A stretch of DNA of 64,000 nt from Chiridota heheva (lineage: Eukaryota; Echinodermata; Holothuroidea; Apodida; Chiridotidae). Positions 11,593 to 23,004 of this stretch are shown one piece after another. The notes under the pieces are model-generated. The model made no database searches and was not told where the DNA came from. It worked only from the letters and a program-made list of their open reading frames with translations. The translations under genes and the position numbers were made by a program. Location of the stretch: the NCBI GenBank assembly GCA_020152595.1, contig JAIGNY010001807.1, forward strand, positions 815,001-879,000, given 5' to 3'. The number at the start of each line of letters is the position of its first letter. The first letter of the stretch is position 1.

Positions 11593-12880
11593 AATATTTT
11601 TGAGAGGTCCCATGAAGCTGAGAAGTTAAAAATTTCAGGAATGATAGAGAAAGTATAGGTCTTGACTAAGCATATCCAAACTAAAAGTTTCATGGGGAAC
11701 TATTTTACCATGGATCCATACCAAAATTTGAGTGATTTGGTGAGGGTGTATAACACCTCTTCATCAACCTAATAAAAAGGGCCAAACCTCTGGTGACCCC
11801 CTATTGAAAGTACCCTCATCTGAGAGATATAAGATGGCACGTTCTGGAAAACATCACAAAAGATCCCAAATCTATAACATTCTGGTACAAAAAGGACCCC
11901 GAACTTGATTCTTTTATCGTAGGCTTCAATGGGGCAAATAATTAGTTCCGTGCTACCTGCAGGAAGAGGGATAGAAGGGGAACCTGTGTAATCTCTTTTT
12001 CCTTTGGTAATTTGTAGGTGGTGCATGAAGAAAGTAGCAACACAGTATTATGTTCGAAGGGTATTTTTATGATGTTCTAAAATGACATGTGTAATTTGTG
12101 ATGCATTATGTTTTCCGTGGGGTCAAGAAAGATGATTGCACAGTGTCTATAAACTGGCAGAATTTGCCTTTGTTGGGTAGACCAGGGCTGGGAGGGATAC
12201 CAGCTGGGAGAGATACCAGCTGCTTTGGGCCAGTGGATGTTACACCAGCATAATTGGGTCCTACCTTGCTGTATTTCTATGTCGAAACATAAAATTCCTG
12301 GTTAAGTTCCATGTGTCTTTATTGCCTGCTTCTGTACAAATAAAAGCTTTAAATTCAAGGTCTTTCCATGCCATAATTTCCCAATTATCCATACAATTAT
12401 TAATTGCCATTTTTTTCATTCCATCTTCTTGCCATTCCATCACCTTTCAACTAAAAAATTGATATGTTCACGTGCAGGAGTTCCGTGTAGTACAGATAGA
12501 AAATGCTCCTGTACAGTTCCCTAAGGGTTGCTGAGAGATTTGCAAAAGCCACCGGTGATGGATAAACCTCTTAGGAGTCTTGGCAGTATGAATTTTGGCA
12601 ACGTTTAAGCAATTTACAAAATTTGAAGAAGCATGTATGTATGTTTCTCAGAAACCAATTACATGTTTGCAAGAGCAAAACAAATAGCCTTGAGGATAGA
12701 AACTATGAGAGGCGTGCATAGGGTTCGAGTTCTAGGCATCAACTCCATTTTTTTATTTGATAAATATATAGTCATGAATAGTATGTGAGGTACTATAAAC
12801 TTATGGTTGTATGTAGTATATAAGTGATTTAGATTCAAATATTTACAAGCATTTAGTATCTCACCACCTCTAAACATAGT
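11593..12880. other. Intergenic, nothing recognised
   Basis: This is possible 3' UTR followed by AT-rich sequence. No ORF with recognisable content and no repeat copy shared elsewhere in the window was found. Confidence 0.5.
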
Positions 12881-12939
12881 TACAACTTATTTCAAACTTA
12901 TTTATGTAGATTTATTGATTTCTGGCATCAAAAGATAAA

Positions 12940-13060
12940 GCAGGTTCAATCCTGGATCAGGTCATACCAGTGACCATCAAAATGGTACCTGTTGCTTCAT
13001 TGCCTGGAGCTTGGCATTTAGAAGTAAATGGAAGTAATGTGAAGTTTAAATGGAAAAGGG
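12940..13060 (+). mobile_element. tRNA-derived SINE fragment
   Basis: It begins at a B-box-like 'caggttcaatcctggatcagg' and continues 'taccagtgacc..aaaatggtacctgttgctt.attgcctgg..ttggcatttaga..gtaatgtgaa', which aligns with the body of the element at 16840-17010. The A-box half is missing or degraded. Confidence 0.6.
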
Positions 13061-13084
13061 AAAATAATCAATTTCAGCAGACAG

Positions 13085-13905
13085 AGCAGCTATAGTGGAC
13101 AAATTTATAGGAGACAGCACTACAATAGATAGCACTACAGTAGACAGCACTACAGTAAACAGCATTTCAGTAGACCGCTATTGTAGATAGTGATCAATTG
13201 ACAGCTATTGTAGATAGCAATACAGTAGATAACACTACAGTAGACAGCAATACAGTAGACAGCACTACAGTAGACAGCACTACAGTAGACAGCACTACAG
13301 TAGACAGCACTACAGTAGACAGCACTACAGTAGACAGCACTACAGTAGACAGCACTACAGTAGACTGCTATAGTAGATAACAATTCAATTGACAGCTATT
13401 GTAGATAGCAATACAGTCAATAACACTACAGTAGACAGCAATACAGTAGACAGCAATACAGAAGACAGCACTACAGTAGACAGCACTACAGTAGACAGCA
13501 ATACAGTAGACAGCAATACAGTAGACAGCACTACAGTAGACAGCACTACAGTAGACAGCACTACTGTAGACAGCACTACAGTAGACAGCACTACAGTAGA
13601 CAGCACTACTGTAGACAGCACTACAGTAGACAGCACTACTGTAGACAGCACTACTGTAGACAGCACTACTGTAGACTGCTATAGTAGATAACAATTCAAT
13701 TGACAGCTATTGTAGATAGTACTACAGTAGACAGCACTACAGTAGACAGCACCATTAGACAGCTATAGTAGATATCACTATAGTAGACAGCACTAAAGTA
13801 AACAGCACTTCAGCAGACCGCTATTGTAGGTGGCACTATAGTAAACAGCACTTCAAGAGACTGCTATAGTAGGTAGCAATTCAATTGACAGCTATAGTAC
13901 TACAT
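13085..13905. repeat. 15-bp minisatellite with higher-order blocks
   Basis: The unit is cactacagtagacag (variants aatacag, ctactgtag). Homogeneous runs are separated by a recurring spacer 'gactgctatagtagataacaattcaattgacagctattgtagatag' at about 13363-13410 and 13672-13720, with weaker forms at 13175-13215 and 13858-13890. Block length is therefore about 200-310 bases. The STTVD or AVYCS polymers it encodes are by-products of a unit divisible by three. Confidence 0.95.
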
Positions 13906-13954
13906 ATGTAAATGGGTATTGGGGACTTGATCCCACCAATTTCTTGAAAACATA

Positions 13955-14050
13955 TATTGTACATTGTACTATATATACATTGCACTATATATACATTGTA
14001 CTATATATGCATTGTACTATGTACACATTGCACTATACGTACATTGAAAA
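13955..14050. repeat. Short array of 'acattg(t/c)actatatat' units
   Basis: Five imperfect 16-18-bp copies lie just downstream of the 15-bp array. Confidence 0.7.
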
Positions 14051-14774
14051 TATATTTTAGGCTATGCAATCATTAACATGTCATTTTTGCAGGTAGGCTT
14101 TTACCAACAAAATGGCTTGTTTTTTTTTCTCAGAATTAAAGGAAGCATATTTTGAAACCTGTTACTAGTATTGTTTGCTTTTGTCAATTTACTAAAGACG
14201 CATCTGCGTCACTGACCACTAGAATAGATATATACTTGATGAGTGCTCAAAATTATGACATTCAACAAGTTTGCTTCAGGTAAACATATGTCAAGGGGCT
14301 TTTATGCTTACTTCATGCTGCTTCATTAAGTATTTACATCTAAGGGATGAAAATCATTTCTCTCTCTGTTGGGAACATCAAGGTTTGGCAAAGAAATTAG
14401 TTCGCATTTACTAAAATGTATCAGTTGAAAATGTTTAAAAGGTTCATTGACCTAAGACTACCATTCTTCATCAATTTATCATAGACCTCACAGGAGAAAC
14501 TTGTCTGAAAAATCCTTTATGGCCTCAATGCCATTTGTTGGCTAGCAAAGCAGAATAATTTGTTGTCAGACATGATCGCAGTGCTTTAGGAAATGAGACC
14601 ACCAGTTGTTATCTGCATTGTATTGCAAATTATGAGATTCAATGAGCAAAATAACTCTTACATGTATGTATATATAGCACGTACTAACATTCGTATGTGA
14701 TCTGTATTTACCAAGCTTCTTGTCAATAATGCATTTATGCAATATTTCATTTTGAATATGTTTTTAAGATTATA

Positions 14775-15035
14775 GGGAGTGCTTTAGCCCAGTGGTGAGG
14801 GCATTGGTCTTGTACTCAAAGGTACTGGGATCGAATCTCAGCCAGGGTGCAAGACACTTTATCCCATTTGCTCCAGTTAACTAAACTGTGAAAAGAATAC
14901 CAGTTTCAGTTGGGGAGTTAACCTGCGGTGGACTGGTGTCCCATCCAGGGGAGTCAAGTACTCCATCCACTTAGCACGATGGTAACCGAGTATAAGCGCT
15001 GACTCTATAAGCCCTGGAGCTTTAATGGGTGGATT
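14775..15035 (+). mobile_element. tRNA-derived SINE, near full length
   Basis: The head contains an A box (tagcccagtgg) and a B box (gggatcgaatctc) spaced as in a tRNA promoter. The body 'cctgcggtggactggtgtcccatccagggg' and 'agtactccatcca' follows, typical of marine deuterostome SINE bodies. No long ORF is present. Pol III transcription is inferred, not shown. Confidence 0.75.
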
Positions 15036-16839
15036 TAACATCTATTGTAGCATGCTCCCCTCAGTACAACTGCTGTTGATAACATATCTTCTCAAGTTGA
15101 CATATATTGTGATGTCTTGAAGGCTACTGTACAAGAAGAACCTTCTGTTTTTTTTATGAGTGATTGTTTTATCATACAGCATGACATTCGAACGACATGA
15201 TATTATTATTACAGTAAAGGGTTAAGAAGGATAATGGAAGCCATACAACCTTCGGTGACTTCAGGATAATATTCCAGCAGTGTGCATTACCCTCAAATGT
15301 GCGTGAGACTTTGCGTTGGACAGTTTTATTTATTTTATGTTTTGAGGTTATTCTTTATTACTCATTGTTGCTGTTAAGCTGGAACTGAAGGTAGGACTCC
15401 TTGTTTCATCCAGCCAGAAAGCTGTCAAATGCATCATTTTTTGAATACAGCTGCAAAAACATGAGTGAATGTTGCCCCGGGGTCTGCTTTATCAAGAACT
15501 ACTTTATTGTGTTAGCATGTGATGTTGACACAATTTTGGAAGTTATGATAGATTGTAAATGTGATGATTGTTTTTGTTCCAATGTAAGTCTTAAGGTGGG
15601 AAGGTGACCGTGGGAAGGTGACATTTTAAATCAATGTGTACAAAGATAATACGATTTGCAATAGAAATAGGGAATTTGTTTCATTGCTTTGTGGTTGCAG
15701 GAATATCATTCAAGCTTTGATGAAGTAGCAACTATCAGGATGAAGAAGTAGGGCTTAAAACCGAAATTCCTTCAAATCATGTATAGATGCAGCAGTAACA
15801 GTGAGTAAAACGTGTTTACAAGAGCAGGTAAAGGCGATGTTCTTTACTTGAAAAATGAAGATTACATTGTAGTGAGCTTTTAGCATCAACAGGGTTGCAC
15901 ATATAAACAGGACATTTGACACAAAGCACACTAAAACAATAGAAGAATTTTGAAATTGATCCTGCATAAAAGATAGCTGCTGGTGAAGCTCATGCACAAT
16001 TCGCCTTCTGTGTTTAGTCTGAGCAGGTATCCCTGGTGTTGGAGACTTGGTAGCAGTTCTTACAGTTGTGCTTTGTATCTTGTGATCCATCATAACATGT
16101 AAGTGGCCTAAAAACAATAAGGCATCCATTTTTCATTTTGAAGATATATAAAGGCATGAATGAAAAGGTGTGCACTTTCTAGATTAAGGAATTTCCTGTT
16201 ATGTGATATATTACTGAGAATTATTAGTGCTTTAGTTCAATCAATTGGGACATGATTAAGAAACAAAAGGATTCACAAGAAAATAAACAGATATACCCGT
16301 TTATGTATAAAACAATTGCATAATTGCACCTAAACATTTAAAATCTATAAACGGTTAATTTTAAGCATTTTTTTTTGTACTGGATTTTTCTAAGAAATTT
16401 AAGTAATATTCCTTCTATCTGTCCATTGATCTGTTTTTAGTCCAGACAAGTGGTCAATGGGCAGAAACAAATGAGCAGATGGAGATTCGAGAGACATGGA
16501 TGATTAGATGGTGAGAAAGATCAAATCTTGAGAAAACACTTCTTCAATTTGCATTCTTAAATCATATATTAAAATCTTGTAATATACTAAGTCTTGGTCC
16601 AAGGCCAAATTATATTATCAAATACTAGAGGTTATAAATTACAGTGTGCTCATTTTCCTTTTGTTGTTACTATTTTTTATTTCCTTTTTTTCTTCTTCTT
16701 ACATTCAATATATTTTTATCGTGTGTCTGAAATAGTAATTTTTTTTCTTCAATCTTTGGGATAAAATATTGTTTTAATTAGTGGTAAATGTAGATAGGAT
16801 TCTTGGATAATAATATAACTACTGATAATAATATATGTT
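15036..16839. other. Intergenic, nothing firmly recognised
   Basis: AT-rich. A 124-codon minus frame at 15755-16129 has hydrophobic stretches but no recognisable domain. A 70-base segment near 16441-16510 sits between good splice-like signals but has no supported gene around it. Confidence 0.4.
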
Positions 16840-17010
16840 GGTGGTTTGACTCAATGGTAGAGTGTCCACGTTTTAACCTGGAGACCTGGGTGAAATCTTG
16901 AATTGAGTCTTACCAGAGACTGTAACAATGGTACCTGTTGCTTGCTTGCCTGGTGTTCCGCATCTAGAGGAAAAAACAGGGTAGTAATGTGAAAGAAATA
17001 GGGGTAAAAA
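16840..17010 (+). mobile_element. tRNA-derived SINE copy (same family as 12940)
   Basis: The head is 'tggtttgactcaatggtagagtgtccacg' (A-box-like) and 'gacctgggtgaaatc' (weak B box). The body 'ttaccagagactg..acaatggtacctgttgcttgcttgcctggtgttccgcatctagagg..gtagtaatgtgaaa' is shared with 12940-13060. Confidence 0.7.
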
Positions 17011-17104
17011 AACATATCGTTGGTTTACCAAATGCATTAGAAATTGTACAAAACTTCTTGCAATTTATATAGTATAAATTTAAAATGAATTTTTAACATA
17101 TCAT

Positions 17105-17235
17105 GAGTACATTTTCGTGAGTATGAGTACAAGAACCTAAGTACGAGTACGAGTCCCAAAGCTACGAGTACAGGTACTTTACATTTTCATTTCTTAAGTA
17201 TGCGTACGAGTACAATATCTTGAGTATGAGTACAA
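17105..17235. repeat. Degenerate 'gagtacgagtac' hexamer cluster
   Basis: Multiple gagtac/gagtat words occur in both perfect and mutated form over about 130 bases. Confidence 0.55.
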
Positions 17236-18480
17236 TTATATATAATATAGATAAAGAAAAAAATAAGGTTAGATAAAGAAACACTTCTTTGTTTAACTAC
17301 GTATGAGTGTGTGGCAACTTTGCGTAAAAGAGGTAGAATAATGCATACAAATGTGAGGCCTAAAGGTAGCATCTTTAGTTCCTGGGCTATGCCTGATTAA
17401 AGTTTTCAATAATATCGGGAAATTGTTATGTATGAAAATGGCCAGCGCAAAATATGTTTATAATTCTTTAAAGTTAGTTCTTGAATTCAGTTATTGAACA
17501 AGCTAGATAATGACGGGGCGTTGAAAGCATAAGAGCCATCTACTTTTTTTTAAAATAATTGTTACAGACAATTAACAAACAATTGAATAACATTATCAAA
17601 TAGTCGGAAATTTTTCTCAAAAGCTTTTGGTCAGAATTTGCTGCACCACTTCAAAGAATCGTGATAGACTTTAAAAAACCCAAAAGTTTTACAAAAGAAA
17701 ATTCTAAGCAATGCATCACAAAATTTGCATAAAATATGCAAATTGTTGCCTGAGATTTAAAAGTGCTATAAATGGTCGATGTTAACCCATTTTTGTTAAA
17801 ATTCTTTGCTATTTACATGGGTTTTGATCAATTTAAAAACAATTTATTTAACATTGCTTACATCATCCATATTCAACTTTTAATGTATACATGTTGTAGA
17901 TAATAATGTTAACTATATACAACAATCAGGCTTTTAATGCAGTACTATGTGAATTTGCCAGTGCATGGATAATTAATTTATAAGCTTTGCAACTCTTGTC
18001 ATGTTTGATATATTAGAAAGAACTTATTAAATATATAATTGAATCAAAATATTTGGTTTTTCTTTTACTTATTTTGTTTGAACTTTCTTTCAATGTGGAA
18101 AAAGGTCATTTCTCATTAGATGCCATGCTATTTTCACTATAAACTTCATGGCATTTATACTAATGTAGCTGGACTAGTTTAGGTCAAGAGTTTCAAAGGT
18201 CCCTAGAAAGTCACCTCTCAAGCTATGTGCGCCTTTTCCATGATTTTCCATTCATCAACTTAGAAATGTATTTTTTATTTTGTTCTGTTTTTTTTTTTAT
18301 TTTATTGAACAGCACATCTTCAAAATATTATGGCAATTGATTTGCATAAGAAAAATGAAAAAAAATTAAAATCCTTGAAATTATTAGAATCAAATAGTGA
18401 ACTTTTTGTGGGATTTTTAACTTTTTTATATTTACCCAGACAATTAGTTTATTGTTGTCAGTGGTATATTAGCATGCCAA
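17236..18480. other. Intergenic AT-rich sequence
   Basis: Nothing recognisable was found. Confidence 0.5.
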
Positions 18481-18481
18481 T

Positions 18482-18735
18482 ATTATGTCCCGACATTTAC
18501 GTCATTGCTAGTTGCAGCTATATCACTCAATATTTCTTAAGATAGTGTTACACACTGTGTCAAGCCTAAATCATTCCCGAAATAAACTAAGTATGTACGT
18601 ACTGTGCATGAATAATTGTACACTGTATGTATGTAATGTGGGAGCAGTGATGCGTGAATTTTCGGTGGCCTTGAGGTGTTTGATTTTGTGGAAAATCAAA
18701 ACATCGCTGATGCAAGGGTGCGAATATTTCATGGT
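18482..18735 (+). mobile_element. Dispersed ~250-bp repeat, copy 1
   Basis: 'tgtcccgacattta.gtcattgcta.t.gcag...cactcaatatttcttaa' through 'acactgtatgtatg...gcagtgatgcg.gaattttcggtggcctt' and 'gatgcaagggtgcgaatattt' aligns in order and orientation with 33836-34085. It ends about 110 bases before the Polinton. Confidence 0.75.
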
Positions 18736-18847
18736 GATTTTAGAACAATTAAGGTTTATTTTACAACAAACACAGCAATGTTGAATACCATAAAGCAAGT
18801 TGAATTTCTATACAGGTTCTTGCAAATGTTGTGTTAATGTAAAAGGG

Positions 18848-18885
18848 AGTAGTATATAAAAGGGGTGTTCTGGCGCACCCATTTT
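18848..18885 (+). repeat. Polinton left terminal inverted repeat
   Basis: It starts with agtagtatataaa after flank aaaggg and pairs with 27045-27094. Only about 40-50 bases still align. Confidence 0.65.
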
Positions 18886-19027
18886 CATTTTCGCCCTAAA
18901 TGAGCTGGGGGTTCTGGCCCACCCCGGGGTGGTGTCCCCATCTTGAAATAATTTTATGACAGAAAAAGTGTATTTATCATTATTTTTATTTTATTTTAAA
19001 TTTATTTTAAACGTCTTTTTTATGAAG

Positions 19028-20010
19028 TTATTTAATCTTATACCCCCTACTTAAATTTCTCGAGGGGGGTAACTCGGTATCAGGAGGGATAACCATAAGT
19101 TCCTCTCTCACAAAAGATCTTTGGGGTCCACTCCAAGTAATATAACACAAGTTGGTTCCTTGTGACAGCATAATTCTTAATGGAGTATGTCTTGATAGAC
19201 CATACAGGATCAGTGGCTCGCCGTCTGGTATCTTTTTCTGCCTCACCCGGGGCGTAAAGCTACCTCACTTTTGAATAATCTGGGATTATCTGCTCATGCT
19301 ACCCTTAGGTCTATTTGCCAGTGCACTAGGTTGTTGTGGAACTGATTTCAGTTTGATAGCATCTTTAGGTTTCATTCCAATGAGATGAGTTCCTTCATTA
19401 TTCAAAGCTGCAGCAACGGCAGCTACCCTCCCAACCCACTCCGTGGACCGTTGTTGTGACTGCTTTGACATTTCCTGTGCATACTGATGTCCAAATATTC
19501 TTTTTGCTGGCGTTTTATTAAACCTCTTAACAATTGCTTGTGCTCTATGATTTCCGACCTCCCCTCTTTGAATGATCACATTATGTTTTTTCATTACAGT
19601 ATTAACACTTGCCATAAATTCTTTTCCTGGATCCACCTTTATTGTTTTAGGATATATTAATGGACTTCGCTTATAGATCATTGCAAATGCTTGAGCCACT
19701 TGGACAGCTGTTGTATCTGTTAGTGGCTCAGCTTCCTTATAACGACTGGTGACATCTACAATCGTCAAGGCATATTTATATGTTTTCCTCCCAATCCGTA
19801 GCTTTACAACAGTATCATGAGGTAAAAAGAGTAAATCAGCTTCATGCATGTCAATAGGCTTTGCACTATTGCAATTCATACTTGTTGGCCAAGAAATATA
19901 TTGAGGTGGTGGACGATATATTTGCCACAATGCTTGCTTACTTAACCATTCCCTAGTTGGTCTTTTCAGAAACTTTAATTTCTTTGGATAACTTCTTCAC
20001 AGCACCCTCC
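19028..20010 (-). pseudogene. Polinton integrase (rve family), broken
   Basis: The main open part is 19286-19930 (minus); flanking parts in other frames extend it to about 20010 (N-terminal zone with TREWLSKQALWQIYRP) and 19028-19246 (C-terminal zone with YITWSGPQRSFVREELMVIP). Core features are HEADLLFLPHD (first catalytic Asp), YKYALTIVDVTSRYKEAEPL, and VDPGKEFM (second catalytic Asp). The family's third catalytic residue, the Glu of IVERFN, is Lys here (QAIVKRFNKT). Known role: DDE strand transfer that inserts the element. Frameshifts at both ends of the core plus the lost Glu make it non-functional. It is the outermost gene on the left, as in many Polintons. Confidence 0.9.
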
Positions 20011-20099
20011 CCCTTTCAATATCCCCCTGGGCTGTGATAGACCCTCATTACTTTGTTTCCTGTCCTTGTGTCCATGATATCTATTATAAATTAGGTGTA

Positions 20100-20544
20100 T
20101 AACTAATTTACATATTCATAAGTAATAACGCCTACTACACCAAGCCCTAATAGTATAAATAAAATCTCTCTCATTTTCTGTTCTTCGCTAGGAGTGTAAT
20201 ATTCACTAAGTTACGGTTTGTTACTTGTTTACTCAGGTGGTATATCCACCCGTGCCCCCTATGTAGTAATCCTGCATTGCCCTGTCAATATCAGAGATTG
20301 TTTGCCTAGCATGTGCTTCTTTTTGCAGTTGTTTATTTCTGAATCTGAATCGGTTAAGTTGGCAAAAATCCTTCAAGAGGACATGAACGCCAACCGAACT
20401 ATTTATATAGTCCAGATATTTTGTACGCTTCTTAGTCCACTTTTCTCTTGCTTGACTCAGTTGCTCAAGAGCTAAATCATGTCTTTTCCTTTCTTCATCG
20501 CCTTCTTTCAATTTTAAAGAGGAAAATAACAAAGCTTGATCCAC
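20100..20544 (-). pseudogene. Polinton coiled-coil plus C-terminal membrane-segment protein, broken
   Basis: The minus frame 20233-20544 begins with M and an acidic/basic helix (EGDEERKRHDLALEQLSQAR), then KWTKKRTKYLDYIN, and later ISDIDRAMQDYY. A family of Polinton proteins with this EE-x-KRHDLA...KW...ID-x-AM layout, usually ending in one membrane helix, is known but uncharacterised. A hydrophobic helix (ILFILLGLGVVGVITYEYVN) and stop follow in another frame near 20108-20175, so a frameshift around 20200-20230 separates them. A ~70-base segment between YIN and NKQLQ (20325-20400) also occurs in the CMIP intron and may be an insertion. Confidence 0.65.
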
Positions 20545-20559
20545 TGAATGCTACAGCAT

Positions 20560-20789
20560 TTACTATACTGCTGTATAGTATATATATACTCCTGTCAGTG
20601 GATACCCCCGTGCCGGTGGATACCCCCGAGCCAGTGGATACTCCCGTGCTGATCGATACCCCGTCCCGGTGGATGCCCATACCTACCTTAAAGGAAGGAA
20701 ATGACACACATGAAAGCGAAAAATTAGCTTTGATATTTGGTGTGTTAGGAATATTGGGTATTGGTTATTTAGCATACAAATTGGTGTAA
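20560..20789 (+). pseudogene. Short Pro-rich protein with C-terminal membrane helix, Polinton-borne
   Basis: The + frame carries imperfect 18-base repeats coding VDTPVP/VDTPEP at 20598-20670, then a hydrophilic linker and a membrane-spanning end (LALIFGVLGILGIGYLAYKL) with a TAA stop. It is read opposite to its left neighbour and overlaps the N-terminal end of that frame. No family is recognised; its role could be a small virion membrane component, but that is a guess. The true start is unclear. Confidence 0.35.
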
Positions 20790-20943
20790 CTAATTCAATT
20801 CCTTTTGTAGATACATCACAAGTTAATTACCAACACCACTGACCAACGTATACGTGTTCAACAAGCCATTCCACCGTACCACTTAATATATTAAACAACC
20901 AAGATACAGCGGCATTAATAATGCAGGTGAGTACATCTAATGT

Positions 20944-22063
20944 TTAGGCTTCTAGTTTTTTAAGCAAATTTGATAATTGTTTGAGAGTGTCTTTCATACC
21001 TCCAGCTTTCGGTGTGGGTGGGGAAGTGGTTGGTAGAACAGTTGCACCTCGAGCTGCAGCCACAATGGAAGACACAATTGTACTTATCGCTAAAGCTAAA
21101 GCATATGATATGCTCTCACTGTCACTCCTTGCTCTCTAAAAAAAATCTTATTTTCTCTGCTGATGTTGCATCACCTTGGATTTCATTTAAAGTTTCTTTG
21201 ATTTTATTTATTTGACTCCTAGGAGCTTCTGAGTTCTGGCTGACAACTTCCAACCCTGCCTTTCTCTCTACTTTTAAATCTGTTATTCTTTCTCTACTCT
21301 CTTTGACTTTATCATTGTTTTCTCGCCTCTCTGCTTAAGCTGAATTTTGTTTTTCTGTTAATATTTCTTCGTCTAGTTTACTCAGCTTTCCTAAATTATT
21401 GACTAGCTGACCTTTGGTTCTTTGCAAAGCTTGGTTGAGTCCTAGTAATTCTCTCATGGGGAGACCCTCGGTTTGTATATCTTTTTACCAGTGTCTTGAA
21501 CCAGTTGATCACTGATATCTTGAAGTAGTTGATCAACTGTGTTCGCTGTTTGAGGCAGTTCTTGCAGTGGAATACTCTCTGGTTGTATTTGGTTCAGCAT
21601 GGGCTTTGGATGAAAGTGGCACCAATTCATAAGATGTCAAATCAAGGATGTTTCTAGTAAAATTTACACCATACTTTGCTTTGAGTGTGGACAGAGTAAA
21701 AACTTTGTTAGAATCAGTACTCAGAGTTATTCTTTTTCTACTTACAACAAGATAAAGTTGCCCATTTTTCTTTTAGTCAAATTGATGATAATCTCTAAAA
21801 GTAGTTTGTAGTCCTTTTTTTTCTTCTATAATAATATAAAATACATACACTTTTGTGTTTCGTAGTTCAATCCGCAACTGTTCACCGATTAGATTACCAG
21901 CAGCGATATCACTCATCGTCTGTTGGTCTTTACTCGGAGTTGTTAAACACTCTTCGTTCATAGATGAAGTTTCATCATATTTTGCAGGGCTATCATATTC
22001 ATCATAATCTGAGTCGTCATCATGTTCATCGAATTCGTCGAGCTCATAGCCACCTTCAGCCAT
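20944..22063 (-). pseudogene. Acidic/coiled-coil Polinton protein, broken
   Basis: The ATG at 22063 (minus) starts MAEGGYELDEFDEHDDDSDY, a strongly acidic N-terminus that is open to about 21773. Further frames read leftward encode glutamine/lysine-rich coiled-coil sequence (SKLDEEILTEKQNSA near 21310-21370). The end is an alanine/serine-rich, mildly hydrophobic stretch and a basic tail (GGMKDTLKQLSNLLKKLEA, stop at 20944-20946). Several frameshifts and stops interrupt it. Similar acidic-start, coiled-coil, hydrophobic-end proteins sit next to the capsid gene in other Polintons; function is unknown. It is divergently arranged with the capsid-type gene starting at 22104, which implies a shared promoter in the 40-base gap. 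Confidence 0.6.
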
Positions 22064-22103
22064 CTTATGGCTACAATTAAGCACATGGTTTCCATTGATA
22101 TAT

Positions 22104-23000
22104 ATGGCTACGCAATACAGACATAAACTCAATCCTTATCAAAAAATCAAAAGCCCGTTGGGTATCAAAGGAATCAGACAATCATTCGTTAAACCAACAA
22201 TCCCAGTACGATCGATAAGACTCAAATATGGGATGTGGATGACGTCATTGTACCAGATACAGCGAAATTATCATTCAAAATCACCTTAAACTCCAATTAT
22301 GATAATAACTGACTATAGTTTATAACTTGGGACGAGTTATCGTAAGAAAGTGTCTATCAAGCTCCAAGGGAAATTATTTACTCTTGATAATGCAGATGTG
22401 TGGGAATGTTTTAATGATCTCTGGCTCACGAAAGAAAAACTTTAAAATATGGTATATCAATGAATTGAATTAGCTAATGTGAGTAAAATAAGAATAAATG
22501 ATAAGAGTGATGGGGCAAATGAAGGTAAACTTAAAGCTGTAGCTGAGGTTTACGGTAATCGATTTTGCACTTCCCTGTGCTTCTTAAAAAAAAAAAAATT
22601 ACAATCTAAAAATTACTAACACAACAGTCACCATCGAGGGTATCCTCAATCTACTGTATGCTCATGGCATGTGCAGATACCAGCATTGCGATGAAATTCA
22701 AAAGCATTCGCAGATTCTGAAATGGAGCATGGTTTAGGGGTGGTAAAGGCCTTAAATCTTCCTACAGTGAATATTGAAGATTACCTAACAACAAAGTATG
22801 GCTTATGTTTAGATTTGAGGAGTAATGATGACAACAAAAATCTTGGAAGTGGTAGAAGAATAGAAAATGGCTCTACAGGAATTACTATTCAACTCGGGAA
22901 AGATTCTGAAACTGCTGTACCACTCAATTGTTATATATACGTTATTATGGATGCTCAGCTGAATATAGAAGACGGTCGATTTAAATCCGCAATATACTAG
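22104..23000 (+). pseudogene. Polinton capsid-type structural protein, broken
   Basis: The gene has a start at 22104 and a stop at 22998-23000, about 300 codons. Recognisable blocks in shifting frames are DVIVPDTAKLSFKITLNS (~22235-22290), FTLDNADVWECFNDLWLTKE (~22375-22440), KIRINDKSDGANEG..YGNRF (~22485-22565) and the long intact C-terminal frame 22722-23000 ending in VIMDAQLNIEDGRFKSAIY. This order of blocks recurs in Polinton-borne proteins of marine animals that I take to be jelly-roll virion proteins. Whether it is the major or a minor capsid protein I cannot tell. Multiple stops and frameshifts are present (for example near 22310 and 22443) along with an A-run at 22588-22600. Confidence 0.6.
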
Positions 23001-23004
23001 ATTA

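Noticed and set aside
15755..16129. 124-codon minus frame with hydrophobic segments
   Set aside because: No known domain, no splice or expression evidence; hydrophobicity is usual for AT-rich chance frames.
16441..16511. 70-base exon-like segment between 'tgtttttag' and 'gtgaga'
   Set aside because: No reading frame that joins to a recognised gene; no neighbouring exons of a third gene.
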